Assembly (NCBI RefSeq): GCF_010091925.1
Contig: NZ_WVID01000001.1
Coordinates: 338,894-402,893 of the forward strand
Direction of reading: 5' to 3'
Source of the DNA: Nostoc sp. B(2019)
GTDB taxonomy: Bacteria > Cyanobacteriota > Cyanobacteriia > Cyanobacteriales > Nostocaceae
Length of the DNA: 64,000 nucleotides
The notes beneath the pieces were generated by a model, which was not told the origin of the DNA, ran no database searches, and saw only the letters and a list, made by a program, of their open reading frames with translations. Made by a program: the position numbers and the translations under genes. This document shows positions 17,468 to 26,772 of the stretch, piece after piece (within the stretch, counting starts at the first letter, position 1; each line of letters starts with the position of its first letter).

Positions 17468-19024
17468 ATGAAAAAACAATCTCAGTTGAAAAATGTCTGG
17501 AATGTCTGCCATCTCAGCGTGCTTGCTTTTACAACCACTCTTTCACTAGCAAGTAAAGTTTTTGCTAACGAAGCCCCCCCTACTCCCTTCACTAAAATCA
17601 ATGCTGTTTCTGAGTTAGCAGAAATTCAATCTACTGACTGGGCTTTTCAATCTCTAAAATCCTTAATGGAGCGCTACAGTGTGGTTGCAGGTCATCCTGA
17701 CAACACCTTTGGTGGCAACCAAGCCATGACTCGTGATGAATTTGCTGCCAGTCTAGCCGCAACTATGAACCGCATCAACGAATTGACAAGTGCAGATGCT
17801 AACCAAGTCTACCAGGAAGACTTGGAAACATTGAAGCGGTTGCAAGCTGAGTTTGCCAAAGAGCTAGAGGTTTTACAAGGACGATTAGACAGTGTGGAAA
17901 CCCGGATAAATTCTACAGAACCGTTTTCTACAACTACTAAATTAGAGGGCGAAGTCCTTTTTGCTGTCTCTGGAGTTGGCGGCGGTGAAAAAGCTGATGA
18001 CAGTGGCGAGACTATCGATAGCAATCTTACCTTAAGTAGTCGAGCACGCCTGACCTTCAATACCAGCTTTACTGGAAAAGACCGCCTCAAAGTTCGCCTC
18101 CAAGCTAGTAATCTCCCTAGAATAGATGATGCGACGGAGACTGATATGGCTCGTTTAGCCTTTCAGAGCAACAGCGATAATCAATTTGAATTGAGTGTTT
18201 TGGAATATCGCTTTCCCATAGGAGAGCAAGCTGTTGTTTATCTTGAGGCGGAAGGCGGCGACCTTGATGATTTTACCGATACGCTCAATCCCTTTTTCAG
18301 TGGTAGTGGACGTGGTTCCATTTCCCGTTTTGCACAGCGCAACCCAATTTATCGGCAGGGCGGGGGTGCTGGAGTAGGATTAGTTTACGATTTTAGTGAC
18401 TCAATCAGCTTGAGTTTGGGGTATGTGGCTGATGATGCCGATGATCCAGAAGTTGGGTTTGGTGAAGCGGAATACGGGGCGATCGCTCAACTCAATCTCG
18501 AACCCAGTGAGTCCTTAAAAGTTGGCTTCACCTACATCCACTCTTACAACAGCCTCGAAACAGGAACCGGTTCTCGCCGCGCCAATGATCCTTTTGATGA
18601 CGAGAGTGATGCCATCATTGCAGACTCTTTTGGTTTACAATCAACCTTCGATGTTAACGATGGTTTAACAATCTCTGGTTGGGTTGGCTTTACCCACGCC
18701 ACAGCAATAGATCTGCCAAACGACCCAGTGGCAAATATTTTTAACTGGGCGATAACTTTGGCTCTTGTCGATTTGGGAAGCGAAAACAGCGTTGGCGGAA
18801 TTGCGATCGGTCAACCACCCAAAGTTACCAGCAATGACTTTGAGCTTGCAAATCAGCTATACGAAGATGAAGACACATCTCTCCATATAGAAGCTTTCTA
18901 CCGCTTCCAAGTTGATGAGCATATCGCCATCACTCCCGGATTACTAATGATTACTAACCCGGAACACGATCGCCAAAACGACACAATCTATATCGGCACA
19001 ATTCGCACAACTTTCAGCTTTTAA
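17468..19024 (+). CDS. Iron-uptake-type porin with SLH domain (OprB family)
   Basis: A 518-residue outer-membrane protein. A signal peptide (about residues 1-32, cleaved near VFA-NEA) is followed by an SLH domain (STDWAFQSLKSLMERYSVV and GNQAMTRDEFAASL) that ties the porin to peptidoglycan or cell-wall polymers. A coiled coil (about 95-135) and a beta-barrel of OprB type come next, ending in the terminal aromatic TFSF typical of outer-membrane barrels. Members in Anabaena take part in iron or general solute uptake; the solute here is unknown. The ATG at 17468 gives a clean signal peptide, whereas the longer frame overlaps the epimerase gene. Confidence 0.9.
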   Translation: MKKQSQLKNVWNVCHLSVLAFTTTLSLASKVFANEAPPTPFTKINAVSELAEIQSTDWAFQSLKSLMERYSVVAGHPDNTFGGNQAMTRDEFAASLAATMNRINELTSADANQVYQEDLETLKRLQAEFAKELEVLQGRLDSVETRINSTEPFSTTTKLEGEVLFAVSGVGGGEKADDSGETIDSNLTLSSRARLTFNTSFTGKDRLKVRLQASNLPRIDDATETDMARLAFQSNSDNQFELSVLEYRFPIGEQAVVYLEAEGGDLDDFTDTLNPFFSGSGRGSISRFAQRNPIYRQGGGAGVGLVYDFSDSISLSLGYVADDADDPEVGFGEAEYGAIAQLNLEPSESLKVGFTYIHSYNSLETGTGSRRANDPFDDESDAIIADSFGLQSTFDVNDGLTISGWVGFTHATAIDLPNDPVANIFNWAITLALVDLGSENSVGGIAIGQPPKVTSNDFELANQLYEDEDTSLHIEAFYRFQVDEHIAITPGLLMITNPEHDRQNDTIYIGTIRTTFSF

Positions 19025-19786
19025 AAATTAGTAGACTTGCAAAAATGGGGCATTGGGTATAAATTCCTCATCACAGTTTTTGCAGCTGACTCCTCTTCTA
19101 GAATGCCGTACCCCTGTGTTGCAGCCTGATGGGTAGAAATGATGGCGATCGCCCAAGAGGTATCGACAAAGTTGATCGCATATTTAACTTAAATTCATAT
19201 TTAATCAGCAAAAAGGCTTATTGCTTTCTCAAAAATTCATATTTAATAAGCAAAATGCCATTTGACTTACTCAAAATGGCGTTTGACTTACTCAAAGTGG
19301 CATTTGACTTACTTATTTTGGTGTTTTCCGCAAGCATTTAGACGTTTGACTTATTCAAAGTGGCGTTTGACTTACTCATTTTGGTGTTTTCCGCAAGCAT
19401 TTAGACGTTTGACTTACTCAAAATGGCATTTGACTTACTCAAAATGGCATTTGACTTACTCATTTTGGTGTTTTCCGCAAGCATTTAGACGTTTGACTTA
19501 CTCATTTGAGTAATTCACGCATTTATTTTGGTGTAGGGTTGAGCCAAAAGCTAGCGATGTCTGTCTTGAAAAGTTTCCTACGGCGGGAAACCCGCCTACA
19601 GAACTTTTCGCTACGACGGGCTACGCCTACGCGATCGGTTCATTCAGTAAGAATCTTTCAACGTCTTACTGCTGACTCTACAGGCTCCAAAAATTCTTTC
19701 TTGCTTTGTTGGAGACTATGTACCTGCATTAAATGTATATTAATACTCATCTGATGCAGGTACTATATTGTTATTTAGATAAATTT
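19025..19786. other. Repeat-rich intergenic region
   Basis: No gene is supported here. It holds the 21-bp array listed separately (19189-19503). Near 19582-19596 there is a perfect hairpin, GGCGGG-AAA-CCCGCC, embedded in an interspersed repeat that continues through the GGGCTACGCCTACGCG text near 19618. Open frames across the array (starting near 19129 and 19262) are by-products of the 21-nt period. Confidence 0.75.
19189..19503. repeat. Second 21-bp tandem array, about 15 units in three unit types
   Basis: Fifteen consecutive 21-bp units, the first three degenerate. From 19252 twelve clear units follow in three types: AAAATGGCRTTTGACTTACT-like, ATTTTGGTGTTTTCCGCAAG-like and ATTTAGACGTTTGACTTACT-like. 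The order shows a higher-order repeat: the second and third types always occur as a pair, three times, separated by one to three copies of the first. The core TTTGA...ACTC is shared with the array at 7442-7735. Confidence 0.93.
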
Positions 19787-20449
19787 ATGGCTCAACAAAA
19801 CAATATTAACTTTGGCATTGCATTTGGTGTTGGAGTTGCTGTCGCTTCTACCCTCTTAGCTAGTCCATCCCAAGCAGCTTCGTTGGTGGGAACACCTAGT
19901 CCATCTTTAAGCCCAACTTTTGGTACTTTAATTAATTTTGATGATAAAGCAACAGGTACTCTAGTTAGTAGCAGCGATTATATTGCTCAAGGTGTTACTT
20001 CTATTACAGAGTTAGAAGGACTAGGAACTTTTGCCAGATACGATAGTTTCCAAAGCCAACCTAACTATATTGGAACTGGTGCTAGTGGCGAACGCGGTAC
20101 TGATGCTAGTTTGGGATGGGATGGTACAATTCAGTTCAAATTTACCAATCTAGTCAATCAGGTAGGAATTGGAATTGCCAATTCACAAGGAGGCCCTGAA
20201 ATCCTCAGCATTTATGATAGCAATTATAATTTGCTCGAATCATTTACGGCCCCCGACGGAGAAAACACCTACGCAGGCTTTTCAAGAGCTAGCAGGGATA
20301 TTAAGTACTTTGAAATTAAGGGAGATTTCTTTGCTGTAGATGATTTACAGTTTCAATCTGTCCCTGAACCCTCCACCATCATTGGTACTCTCATCGCACT
20401 TGGATTTAGTGCCGGATTCAAACGTAAACTATATTCCAGACGGGCATAA
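19787..20449 (+). CDS. PEP-CTERM sorting-domain protein
   Basis: A 220-residue secreted protein. A signal peptide (about residues 1-27: hydrophobic FGIAFGVGVAVASTLLASPS, cleaved near SQA-ASL) leads a beta-rich body resembling surface lectin-like domains (LINFDDKATGTLV, IQFKFTNLVNQVGIGIA). The C-terminus is a PEP-CTERM anchor: VPEPSTIIG, a hydrophobic helix and the basic tail KRKLYSRRA. Such proteins are processed by an exosortase and often travel with exopolysaccharide genes; no exosortase is seen in this window. The ATG at 19787 is preferred over an upstream start at 19733 because it sits directly before the signal peptide. Confidence 0.87.
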   Translation: MAQQNNINFGIAFGVGVAVASTLLASPSQAASLVGTPSPSLSPTFGTLINFDDKATGTLVSSSDYIAQGVTSITELEGLGTFARYDSFQSQPNYIGTGASGERGTDASLGWDGTIQFKFTNLVNQVGIGIANSQGGPEILSIYDSNYNLLESFTAPDGENTYAGFSRASRDIKYFEIKGDFFAVDDLQFQSVPEPSTIIGTLIALGFSAGFKRKLYSRRA

Positions 20450-20581
20450 ACTGCGCTTTTAAATATTATTCTGAGCAAAGGGAAGCATCAAGGATAACTT
20501 CGCTTCGCTCAGAAAGGTAAAAGCTAACAGTGGTGAATGAATATTCATGCCGATTCATGCCGTAAAATTTCTTAGTAATTT

Positions 20582-20611
20582 GTAGGGTGGGCATTACAAT
20601 GCCCACTCTAC
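20582..20611. repeat. REP-like palindrome (GTAGGGTGGGCATT family)
   Basis: Arms GTAGGGTGGGCATT and AATGCCCACTCTAC match with one mismatch around a 3-nt loop. Related copies lie at 25744-25766 and 26743-26772. It sits between convergent genes and could act as a terminator in both directions. The rest of 20450-20861 holds no gene. Confidence 0.85.
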
Positions 20612-20812
20612 TGTGATCTAAGGCTATAACCTTTATAAATATGTTGCTTCATTGCAAGTCAGAAATTTTATTGCTGACTTTTTATTCTTACTTGCACTCA
20701 ATTCCATAAGTAATTTAATGAGTATTACTTGATGGGCATTGATTAAAAACTATGTCAGGCGATCGCATACTTACCCCATGCCATAAGCCCGATTTTCAAA
20801 ACAGGTCTAATG

Positions 20813-20856
20813 AACAGTTATTAGTTATCAGCGTTCACTGATAACTAATAACTGTT
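20813..20856 (-). terminator. Perfect 19-bp inverted repeat after the nucleotidyltransferase gene
   Basis: Left arm 20813-20831 and right arm 20838-20856 (starting CTGATAACTAATAACTG) are perfect complements around a 6-nt loop. It lies 5 nt beyond the stop of the minus-strand gene at 20862. The stem is AT-rich and lacks a long T-run, so termination or mRNA 3'-end protection is likely but not proven. Confidence 0.65.
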
Positions 20857-20861
20857 TGAAA

Positions 20862-23390
20862 TTACACTTCAGCGGGGAGATATTCTTGTTGCCTCTCCAC
20901 AAATGTTTGAACACGGGCGCGGTAATCTCTGACGGTATCATCTACCCAATCGCGATCGTTGCTATTTGCATACAAGTGTACCAGTGGTTCGCTGGCATCT
21001 GGTAGAACTAATAACCAACTGTCATCGTAAGGCTGGCAAATTTTCACCCCATCGATTAATTCTAGGTTTTGGGCTGGGTGAGTTTCGACCAAGTAACGCA
21101 TCAGTGCGCCTTTAGCTGTCCAGGGGCAACGTACCGTATAACTTTTGTGAATTACACGAGGCAATTCTGAGCGAACAGTAGCGAGCGATCGCTCTTGAAT
21201 GGTCAGCATCTCAATCAGTTTAGCAATGCAGAACATCGAATCAAATCCCGGATGCAGTTGCGGAAAAATAAAACCAACGTCTCCACTGCCTCCTATTACC
21301 ACATTCGGATTTTTCTGACAAGCTTCCATTAATGCTGCGGGATTGGCTTTAGTGCGAATCACCTTACCATCGTGGCGACGGGCGACTTGTTCCACAGCAC
21401 TAGAAGCATGAACTGGTACAACTACCGTTCCCCTGGGGTGAGCCGTTAACATCATATCTACCATCAGCGCTGTTAACATTTCCCCACGAATCAGGCTTCC
21501 CGATTCATCAACTAAAATTAGTTGTTCCCCATTAGCTGTTACTTGGACGCCGAAGTTAGCTTTTAACGCCTCGACTACATGACCCAACTGAGTTAGCAAG
21601 GCTTCGCGGTCAGTTGTGGTTACAGCATTTTTATTCAGGCTGGCATTTAGCACCACCGCATCAGCGCCAAATTTATCTAACATTTGGGGTAAAACTGCGC
21701 CAGATACGGCATAAACATAGTCGATCACCACTTTGGCGCGACTGTTGCACAGAGTAGCAACATGTAATAGTTTCTCAAACGCAGTGCAGTAACGGTCGAT
21801 GACTTGGCTAGGGTATGCCACATCGCCAATTTCATGAATTAGCGCCCGCCGCATATCTTCCTTAAAGTAAGCCCCCTCAATTTTCTTTTCCAGGGCTTTA
21901 GAGATATTAATCCCCTTGGCATCCATAAATTCAATGAGGATGTAGTCAGGGCGATCGGGGTGTACCCGCACATGAATACCGCCATTAACGGACATTGTGG
22001 GTATAACTGTACGAGCTATGGGGATGGCTGTAGCATCGAGGTTTTGAATGTCAACACCTACTGACATCAAACCAGCAATTAGCGATCGCGTCACCATGCG
22101 AGAAATATTACGCTGATCACGAGAAACTGTTACCTTAGAGCCGGGTTTTAAAGTCGAACCATAAGCCGCTCCTAACTTGACGGCAAATTCTGGGGTGATG
22201 TCGATATTAGCTAATCCTTGCACACCACGTTGCCCAAATAAATTTCTTTGAGCGATGTTACCCCAAATCAAGTTAATGTTTAAAATCGCACCTGACTCGA
22301 TTTTCTTACTGGGCCAAACACGCACACCAGGACTAATTTGAGCTTCTTCCCCCACCGTAGAAAGCGAACCCACTACAGCAGCTTCTAATACCTGAGCGCG
22401 GCGGTCTACACGAGTTCCACGAGAAATCACGCAGGCGCTTAGATGTGCTTCATCCCCAATAATTGCCCCATTCCACACAATAGGACGCTTGAGATTGGCA
22501 TCAGCACCAATAGTGACGTTATCCCCAATGATAGTTCCGTCTTCAATCTGTACTCTTGCCCCAATGCGGCAATTGTCGCCAATCACTGCTGGAGTTTCAA
22601 TAATTGCTGTTGGGTCAATAAAGGTATTTTGACCTACCCACAACCCAGCCGAAACTTCTTTGTAGGCAAAATCAAGTTTTACTTTCCTCGCTAATGCATC
22701 ATACTGAGCTTCGCGATAAGCATCTAAATGACCAACATCGCACCAGTAACCTTCAGCAATGTAACCATACATTGGCTCATCTTTAGCTAAAAGCAAGGGG
22801 AATAAGTCTTTAGAAAAGTCGGATTCAGTGTTTGCTGGCAGATATTCCAAAACTTCTGGCTCAAGAATATAAGTGCCAGTGTTGACTGTATCGGAAAAAA
22901 TTTCACTCGTAGAGGGTTTTTCTAAAAATCGCCGAATTCGGCTTTGCTCATCGGTAATTACCACCCCAAACTCAATTGGGTTAGGAACCCTAGTTAAAAT
23001 CAAAGTTGCTTTTGACTGCTTTTGTTTATGAAATTCAATTGCCGCTGTGAGGTCAAAATCTGTTATGCTATCGCCGCTAATTACTAAAAAAGTTTCATCA
23101 AGGAGTTCGGCAATATTTTTCACACAGCCTGCTGTGCCAAGAGGTTGGTCTTCTTCCACGGCGTAGGTCATCTGTACGCCAAAATCACCACCATCTTGGA
23201 AGTAGTCTCGCAGGACATCAGGTAAATAATGTAATGTCGCAATTACTTCTGTAATTTGATGTCGTTTGAGAAGATTGATAATGTGTTCGGCAATTGGTCG
23301 ATTTAAGATAGGCACCATCGGTTTAGGCAGGTCGCAAGTTAACGGGCGAAGCCGCGTTCCCGAACCGCCTGCCATCAGTACTGCACGCAT
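20862..23390 (-). CDS. Sugar-1-phosphate nucleotidyltransferase fused to a degenerate phosphomannomutase domain
   Basis: An 842-residue two-enzyme fusion, annotated in cyanobacteria as mannose-1-phosphate guanylyltransferase. Residues 1-235 are the nucleotidyltransferase, with [11 protein letters not shown] at the N-terminus, [13 protein letters not shown] and FLEKPS. Residues about 250-375 are a left-handed beta-helix of hexapeptides ([20 protein letters not shown]). Residues about 385-840 have the fold of PGM/PMM enzymes, but the catalytic motifs are not intact: the TASHNP loop reads RVHPDRP, the metal loop DGDGDR reads TANGEQ, and RPSGTEP reads LPDASEP. The C-terminal half may be regulatory or structural. 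AAGGAGG at 23395-23401 precedes the ATG at 23390. Confidence 0.9.
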   Translation of the reverse strand: MRAVLMAGGSGTRLRPLTCDLPKPMVPILNRPIAEHIINLLKRHQITEVIATLHYLPDVLRDYFQDGGDFGVQMTYAVEEDQPLGTAGCVKNIAELLDETFLVISGDSITDFDLTAAIEFHKQKQSKATLILTRVPNPIEFGVVITDEQSRIRRFLEKPSTSEIFSDTVNTGTYILEPEVLEYLPANTESDFSKDLFPLLLAKDEPMYGYIAEGYWCDVGHLDAYREAQYDALARKVKLDFAYKEVSAGLWVGQNTFIDPTAIIETPAVIGDNCRIGARVQIEDGTIIGDNVTIGADANLKRPIVWNGAIIGDEAHLSACVISRGTRVDRRAQVLEAAVVGSLSTVGEEAQISPGVRVWPSKKIESGAILNINLIWGNIAQRNLFGQRGVQGLANIDITPEFAVKLGAAYGSTLKPGSKVTVSRDQRNISRMVTRSLIAGLMSVGVDIQNLDATAIPIARTVIPTMSVNGGIHVRVHPDRPDYILIEFMDAKGINISKALEKKIEGAYFKEDMRRALIHEIGDVAYPSQVIDRYCTAFEKLLHVATLCNSRAKVVIDYVYAVSGAVLPQMLDKFGADAVVLNASLNKNAVTTTDREALLTQLGHVVEALKANFGVQVTANGEQLILVDESGSLIRGEMLTALMVDMMLTAHPRGTVVVPVHASSAVEQVARRHDGKVIRTKANPAALMEACQKNPNVVIGGSGDVGFIFPQLHPGFDSMFCIAKLIEMLTIQERSLATVRSELPRVIHKSYTVRCPWTAKGALMRYLVETHPAQNLELIDGVKICQPYDDSWLLVLPDASEPLVHLYANSNDRDWVDDTVRDYRARVQTFVERQQEYLPAEV

Positions 23391-24359
23391 AAATCCTCCT
23401 TAACTATTTGCAGCATTCCCTGCGTCAAGACCCGTAAGATACGTTTCTTTGTTCGGCGTTGCTGAATCAAAGTATGATTTGTCCTTCTGTTCGCGCAGCG
23501 TTCCCGCAGGGTGCGTAACTTTGGCGGAGCCTCTCGCAGAGAAGTGAAAACAAGAATCTCACCAGATGCTTCTCTATGAGACGCTGCGCGTAGCTCGCTT
23601 CCCCCTAGGGGTACGTTCTGCTTCTCTACGAGAAGCTCTGCCAACGCTGCACTCAAGATGACAAATTTCATTTCACACCCCAATTCAGTAACGCCTGTTC
23701 TTCTTTCTTTAGTCTCCTATGGATCTTCATATTTGAGGAACTTCCGCAAGATGCATCTGATGAGGAATAAGTATATCTACTTATCAAAATTACCTGTTTG
23801 TCCAAATGAAATCAATAAACAGAATTGCCTGTGAGTAAAGAATATTTCTGGTGCTCAGAAATTACTTACTGTAGCTCCCAGAAACATTGAAGCCAAAGTA
23901 GATTATCTCAAACCATCGGATTTTTCTTTATTGAAATCTTATTTTTATACCGCCCATAATCATCAAGTCAGAGTAGTTTGATTCAAAAGATCTGCTATAT
24001 CTTTATTTTCTAGTAAGTAATCAGGAAAAAATAGGGAAGACTGGGAGAAAGTAGTTTTGTGTTTTAGTAAGAGGTGTCTTTATCACATTAATTGCCGAAC
24101 TACAGAGATAACATTGCGTTTCTTTTACTGAGTATTGAATTTTGCTCAGACAAAAGCTTACACACTCAGTTGACGGGGAATTTTTCAATGCCCATAAGAC
24201 TGAATGCTACGTGTTTTCAGCCGTCAGTTTACACTTAAGACACTATTGAGCAATACAAGATGTGGTTTCAAAATAGTGGACAAATCGAATCTTTACTGTA
24301 GAATCAAAACCAACTTCAAACCTTGACAATTATGTATTTATTTTTTTGGAGGTAGGTTT
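23391..24359. other. Long intergenic region, repeat-rich then AT-rich
   Basis: From about 23420 to 23660 there is a patchwork of interspersed repeats with short palindromes; the minus-strand open frame through it is not a believable protein. From 23700 to 24340 the DNA is AT-rich without a recognisable gene. It should carry the promoters of the divergent genes at 23390 and 24360. I see no clear riboswitch or RNA gene. Confidence 0.6.
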
Positions 24360-25739
24360 ATTAATCCTTCTAGCAGCTTACCAGATGCCAAATTTACTCC
24401 AGAAGCAGACTCCTCAGTCTTGCAAATTTGGGGTGGGCATCCTTTGCGAGGTCACGTAAAAATTAGTGGAGCAAAAAATTCAGCACTGGTGATCATGGCT
24501 GGAACTTTGCTATGTTCAGGAGATTGTCGCATCCGCAATGTTCCCTTATTAGCTGATGTAGATCGGATGGGGCAGGTTTTATCAGCTTTGGGTATTCGCT
24601 TAACACGACACGGCGATATCTTAGATATTAATGCCAGCGAAATTACAACATCAAAAGCTCCTTACGAACTAGTCACCCAATTGCGGGCAAGTTTTTTCGC
24701 CATTGGGCCGATTCTTGCACGATTAGGAGTAGCGCAGATGCCTTTACCAGGCGGTTGTGCAATTGGGGCCAGACCAGTTGATTTGCATGTCCGGGGGCTG
24801 CAAGCAATGGGGGCCGAAGTCCAGATTGAACATGGTATTTGTAATGCCTATGTTCCTGGTAGCAGTGGTAGGTTAAAAGGAGCCAAGATTTATCTGGACA
24901 CTCCCAGCGTGGGAGCTACAGAGACTTTGATGATGGCGGCTACTTTAGCAGATGGCGAAACGATCATCGAAAATGCCGCACGAGAACCAGAGGTAGTCGA
25001 TCTGGCGAATTTCTGTAATGCGATGGGAGCAAAAATTCAGGGTGCAGGGACAAGTACGATTACAATTGTTGGCGTCCCCAAGTTGCATTCTGTAGAGTAC
25101 ACAATTATTCCCGATCGCATTGAAATCGGAACATTTTTGGTTGCTGGTGCTATCACTCGCTCAGAACTTACCCTGTCGCCAGTGCTACCTGATCATTTGA
25201 TTCCCGTAATTGCCAAGCTGCGGGAAATTGGAGTGACAATACTTGAGGAATCGCCTAACTGTTTACGCATCTTGCCTGCGGAAACTTTCAAAGCAACCGA
25301 CATTGAAACCTTACCCCATCCAGGCTTTCCCACAGATATGCAAGCACCGTTTATGGCTTTGCTGACATTAGCTGAAGGTGACAGCCTAATTAACGAATCT
25401 GTATTTGAAAACCGCTTGCGTCATGCCTCAGAGTTAAATCGTTTAGGGGCAGATATTCGCGTTAAAGGCAATGCAGCCTTTGTTCGGGGAGTGCCAATGT
25501 TGTCTGGTGCGCCAGTATTGGGCACAGATTTGCGGGCATCAGCAGCGTTAGTCTTAGCAGGACTAGCAGCCGAAGGACAAACAACAATTCAGGGATTGCA
25601 CCACCTTGATCGCGGCTATGATCGATTCGATATGAAGTTGCAGCAGTTGGGAGCTAGAATCTTACGCGTGGGAGATGTACCAGCCGATGCAGAATTAGCT
25701 ACCAGTAGCAGTACTCCCCCAGCATCGATTTCGACTTAG
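24360..25739 (+). CDS. murA: UDP-N-acetylglucosamine 1-carboxyvinyltransferase (MurA), probable ATT start
   Basis: The first committed enzyme of peptidoglycan synthesis: it transfers enolpyruvate from PEP to UDP-GlcNAc in the cytoplasm. The EPSP-synthase-like fold shows [32 protein letters not shown], the active loop [20 protein letters not shown] (here with Cys, the fosfomycin target), and [13 protein letters not shown]. The frame opens well before TTG 24420, and no ATG, GTG or TTG lies between the last in-frame stop (24324-24326) and that TTG. GGAGG at 24348-24352 stands 7 nt before the ATT at 24360, giving a 459-residue protein with N-terminus (M)[21 protein letters not shown] start at 24420 would give 439 residues but has no comparable ribosome binding site. 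Confidence 0.9.
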   Translation: MNPSSSLPDAKFTPEADSSVLQIWGGHPLRGHVKISGAKNSALVIMAGTLLCSGDCRIRNVPLLADVDRMGQVLSALGIRLTRHGDILDINASEITTSKAPYELVTQLRASFFAIGPILARLGVAQMPLPGGCAIGARPVDLHVRGLQAMGAEVQIEHGICNAYVPGSSGRLKGAKIYLDTPSVGATETLMMAATLADGETIIENAAREPEVVDLANFCNAMGAKIQGAGTSTITIVGVPKLHSVEYTIIPDRIEIGTFLVAGAITRSELTLSPVLPDHLIPVIAKLREIGVTILEESPNCLRILPAETFKATDIETLPHPGFPTDMQAPFMALLTLAEGDSLINESVFENRLRHASELNRLGADIRVKGNAAFVRGVPMLSGAPVLGTDLRASAALVLAGLAAEGQTTIQGLHHLDRGYDRFDMKLQQLGARILRVGDVPADAELATSSSTPPASIST

Positions 25740-25743
25740 TAGT

Positions 25744-25766
25744 TAGGTGGGCAATGCCCACCCTAC
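25744..25766. repeat. REP-like palindrome after murA
   Basis: GTGGGCA-A-TGCCCAC core with flanking TAGG and CCTA, a copy of the family seen at 20582 and 26743. It lies within 30 nt of the murA stop. Confidence 0.8.
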
Positions 25767-25783
25767 TTAAATCGCTATACTAG

Positions 25784-25832
25784 CTGTGGGAGGCTGTTTA
25801 GATAAACAGCCAGATTCCACAGTTGCGTTTTT
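25784..25832 (+). terminator. Rho-independent-like hairpin between murA and the M48 peptidase gene
   Basis: An inner stem GGCTGTTT-AGAT-AAACAGCC is extended by outer arms CTGTGG and CCACAG with small internal bulges, then followed by GCGTTTTT. This fits a terminator for murA, or an attenuator for the next gene, whose first possible ATG (25833) directly follows the T-run. Confidence 0.7.
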
Positions 25833-25847
25833 ATGGCTTGCTGCACC

Positions 25848-26723
25848 ATGTCCTTTTTTAAAACTCCGCTGATTGGCTTAAAAGCTGACTCATTTCGTCA
25901 CCCATTAGATCTGGAAGCTACCAAAACTCTCAAGCAGATACCAGGCATAGACATGATGGTACGAAACTGGCTTGGGCCAATGGCAGAGCAGGTTTTTTAT
26001 GTGGAAAATATTGCCTCTAGCGTTTTGGTAGGTGAAAAACAACTGCCGGATTTACACAAGCTGTTGTTAGACGCCTGTAAAATCCTGGATATAGAGCCTC
26101 CCCAGTTGTACGTCCGGCAACATCCGGCTCCCAACGCTTACACTTTTGCTGTTAGGGGTAAGCAGCCTTTTATTGTGCTGCACACCTCGTTGATTGATAT
26201 TCTGACACCAGAAGAAATACAGGCAGTAATTGCCCATGAATTGGGGCATCTCAAATGTGACCACAGTGTTTACTTGACGCCTGTAAATTTATTAATATTA
26301 GCGGCAGCAGTTGTGCCCAATGTTGGAACCTTCCTGGCTCAAGCGATACAGGCACAACTTTTAGAATGGGTACGTTGCGCTGAGTTTACCTGCGATCGCG
26401 CCGCTTTATTAGCAACCCAAGACCCCAAAGTTGTCATGTCAGTGTTGATGAAGTTGGCTGGTGGCTCCCCAATTTTGGCTCCACAACTTAATCTCGATGC
26501 TTTTGTTGCCCAAGCTCGCGCTTACGATGATATAAGTAAGACTGAACTAGGTGAAATGGTCAAAGCCGCTCGCACAGCCCAATTAACCCATCCAGTACCA
26601 GTACTGCGGGCGCGAGAAATTGACCGCTGGGCCAGCAGCACAGAATATCAATCTTTATTGCAAGGTCAAGGAACAAAGTATACAGATGAAATCTCACCCA
26701 AGGGCGGGTGGCGCAACTGGTAG
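25848..26723 (+). CDS. M48-family zinc metallopeptidase (HtpX-like)
   Basis: A protein of 291 residues from ATG 25848, or 296 from ATG 25833. The zinc motif HELGH in VIAHELGHLKCDHSVYL (near residue 128) and the later EFTCDRAALLA (third ligand region) are those of M48 peptidases such as HtpX, which degrade damaged or membrane proteins. Hydrophobic segments flank the motif (PVNLLILAAAVVPNVGTFLA). The start MSFFKTPLIGLKADSFRHPL is preferred since ATG 25833 abuts the T-run of the preceding hairpin. It is convergent with the GT4 gene at 26769, separated only by a palindrome. Confidence 0.88.
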   Translation: MSFFKTPLIGLKADSFRHPLDLEATKTLKQIPGIDMMVRNWLGPMAEQVFYVENIASSVLVGEKQLPDLHKLLLDACKILDIEPPQLYVRQHPAPNAYTFAVRGKQPFIVLHTSLIDILTPEEIQAVIAHELGHLKCDHSVYLTPVNLLILAAAVVPNVGTFLAQAIQAQLLEWVRCAEFTCDRAALLATQDPKVVMSVLMKLAGGSPILAPQLNLDAFVAQARAYDDISKTELGEMVKAARTAQLTHPVPVLRAREIDRWASSTEYQSLLQGQGTKYTDEISPKGGWRNW

Positions 26724-26742
26724 ACTTACTAGAACTTTGCTT

Positions 26743-26772
26743 GTAGGGTGGGCATTACAATGCTCACCCTAC
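26743..26772. repeat. REP-like palindrome in the convergent gap; supplies a stop codon
   Basis: Arms GTAGGGTGGGCATT and AATGCTCACCCTAC (one mismatch) with a 2-nt centre. The TAG stop of the minus-strand GT4 gene (26769-26771) lies inside the right arm, so the palindrome defines the end of that protein. It probably serves as a shared terminator for two converging genes. Confidence 0.85.

Noticed and set aside
19129..19513. Open frames over the second array
   Set aside because: Same reason: heptad peptides from a 21-nt repeat, no ribosome binding site.
23375..23683. 102-residue minus-strand open frame upstream of the nucleotidyltransferase
   Set aside because: It consists of interspersed palindromic repeats and overlaps the start of the real gene; no protein-like pattern.
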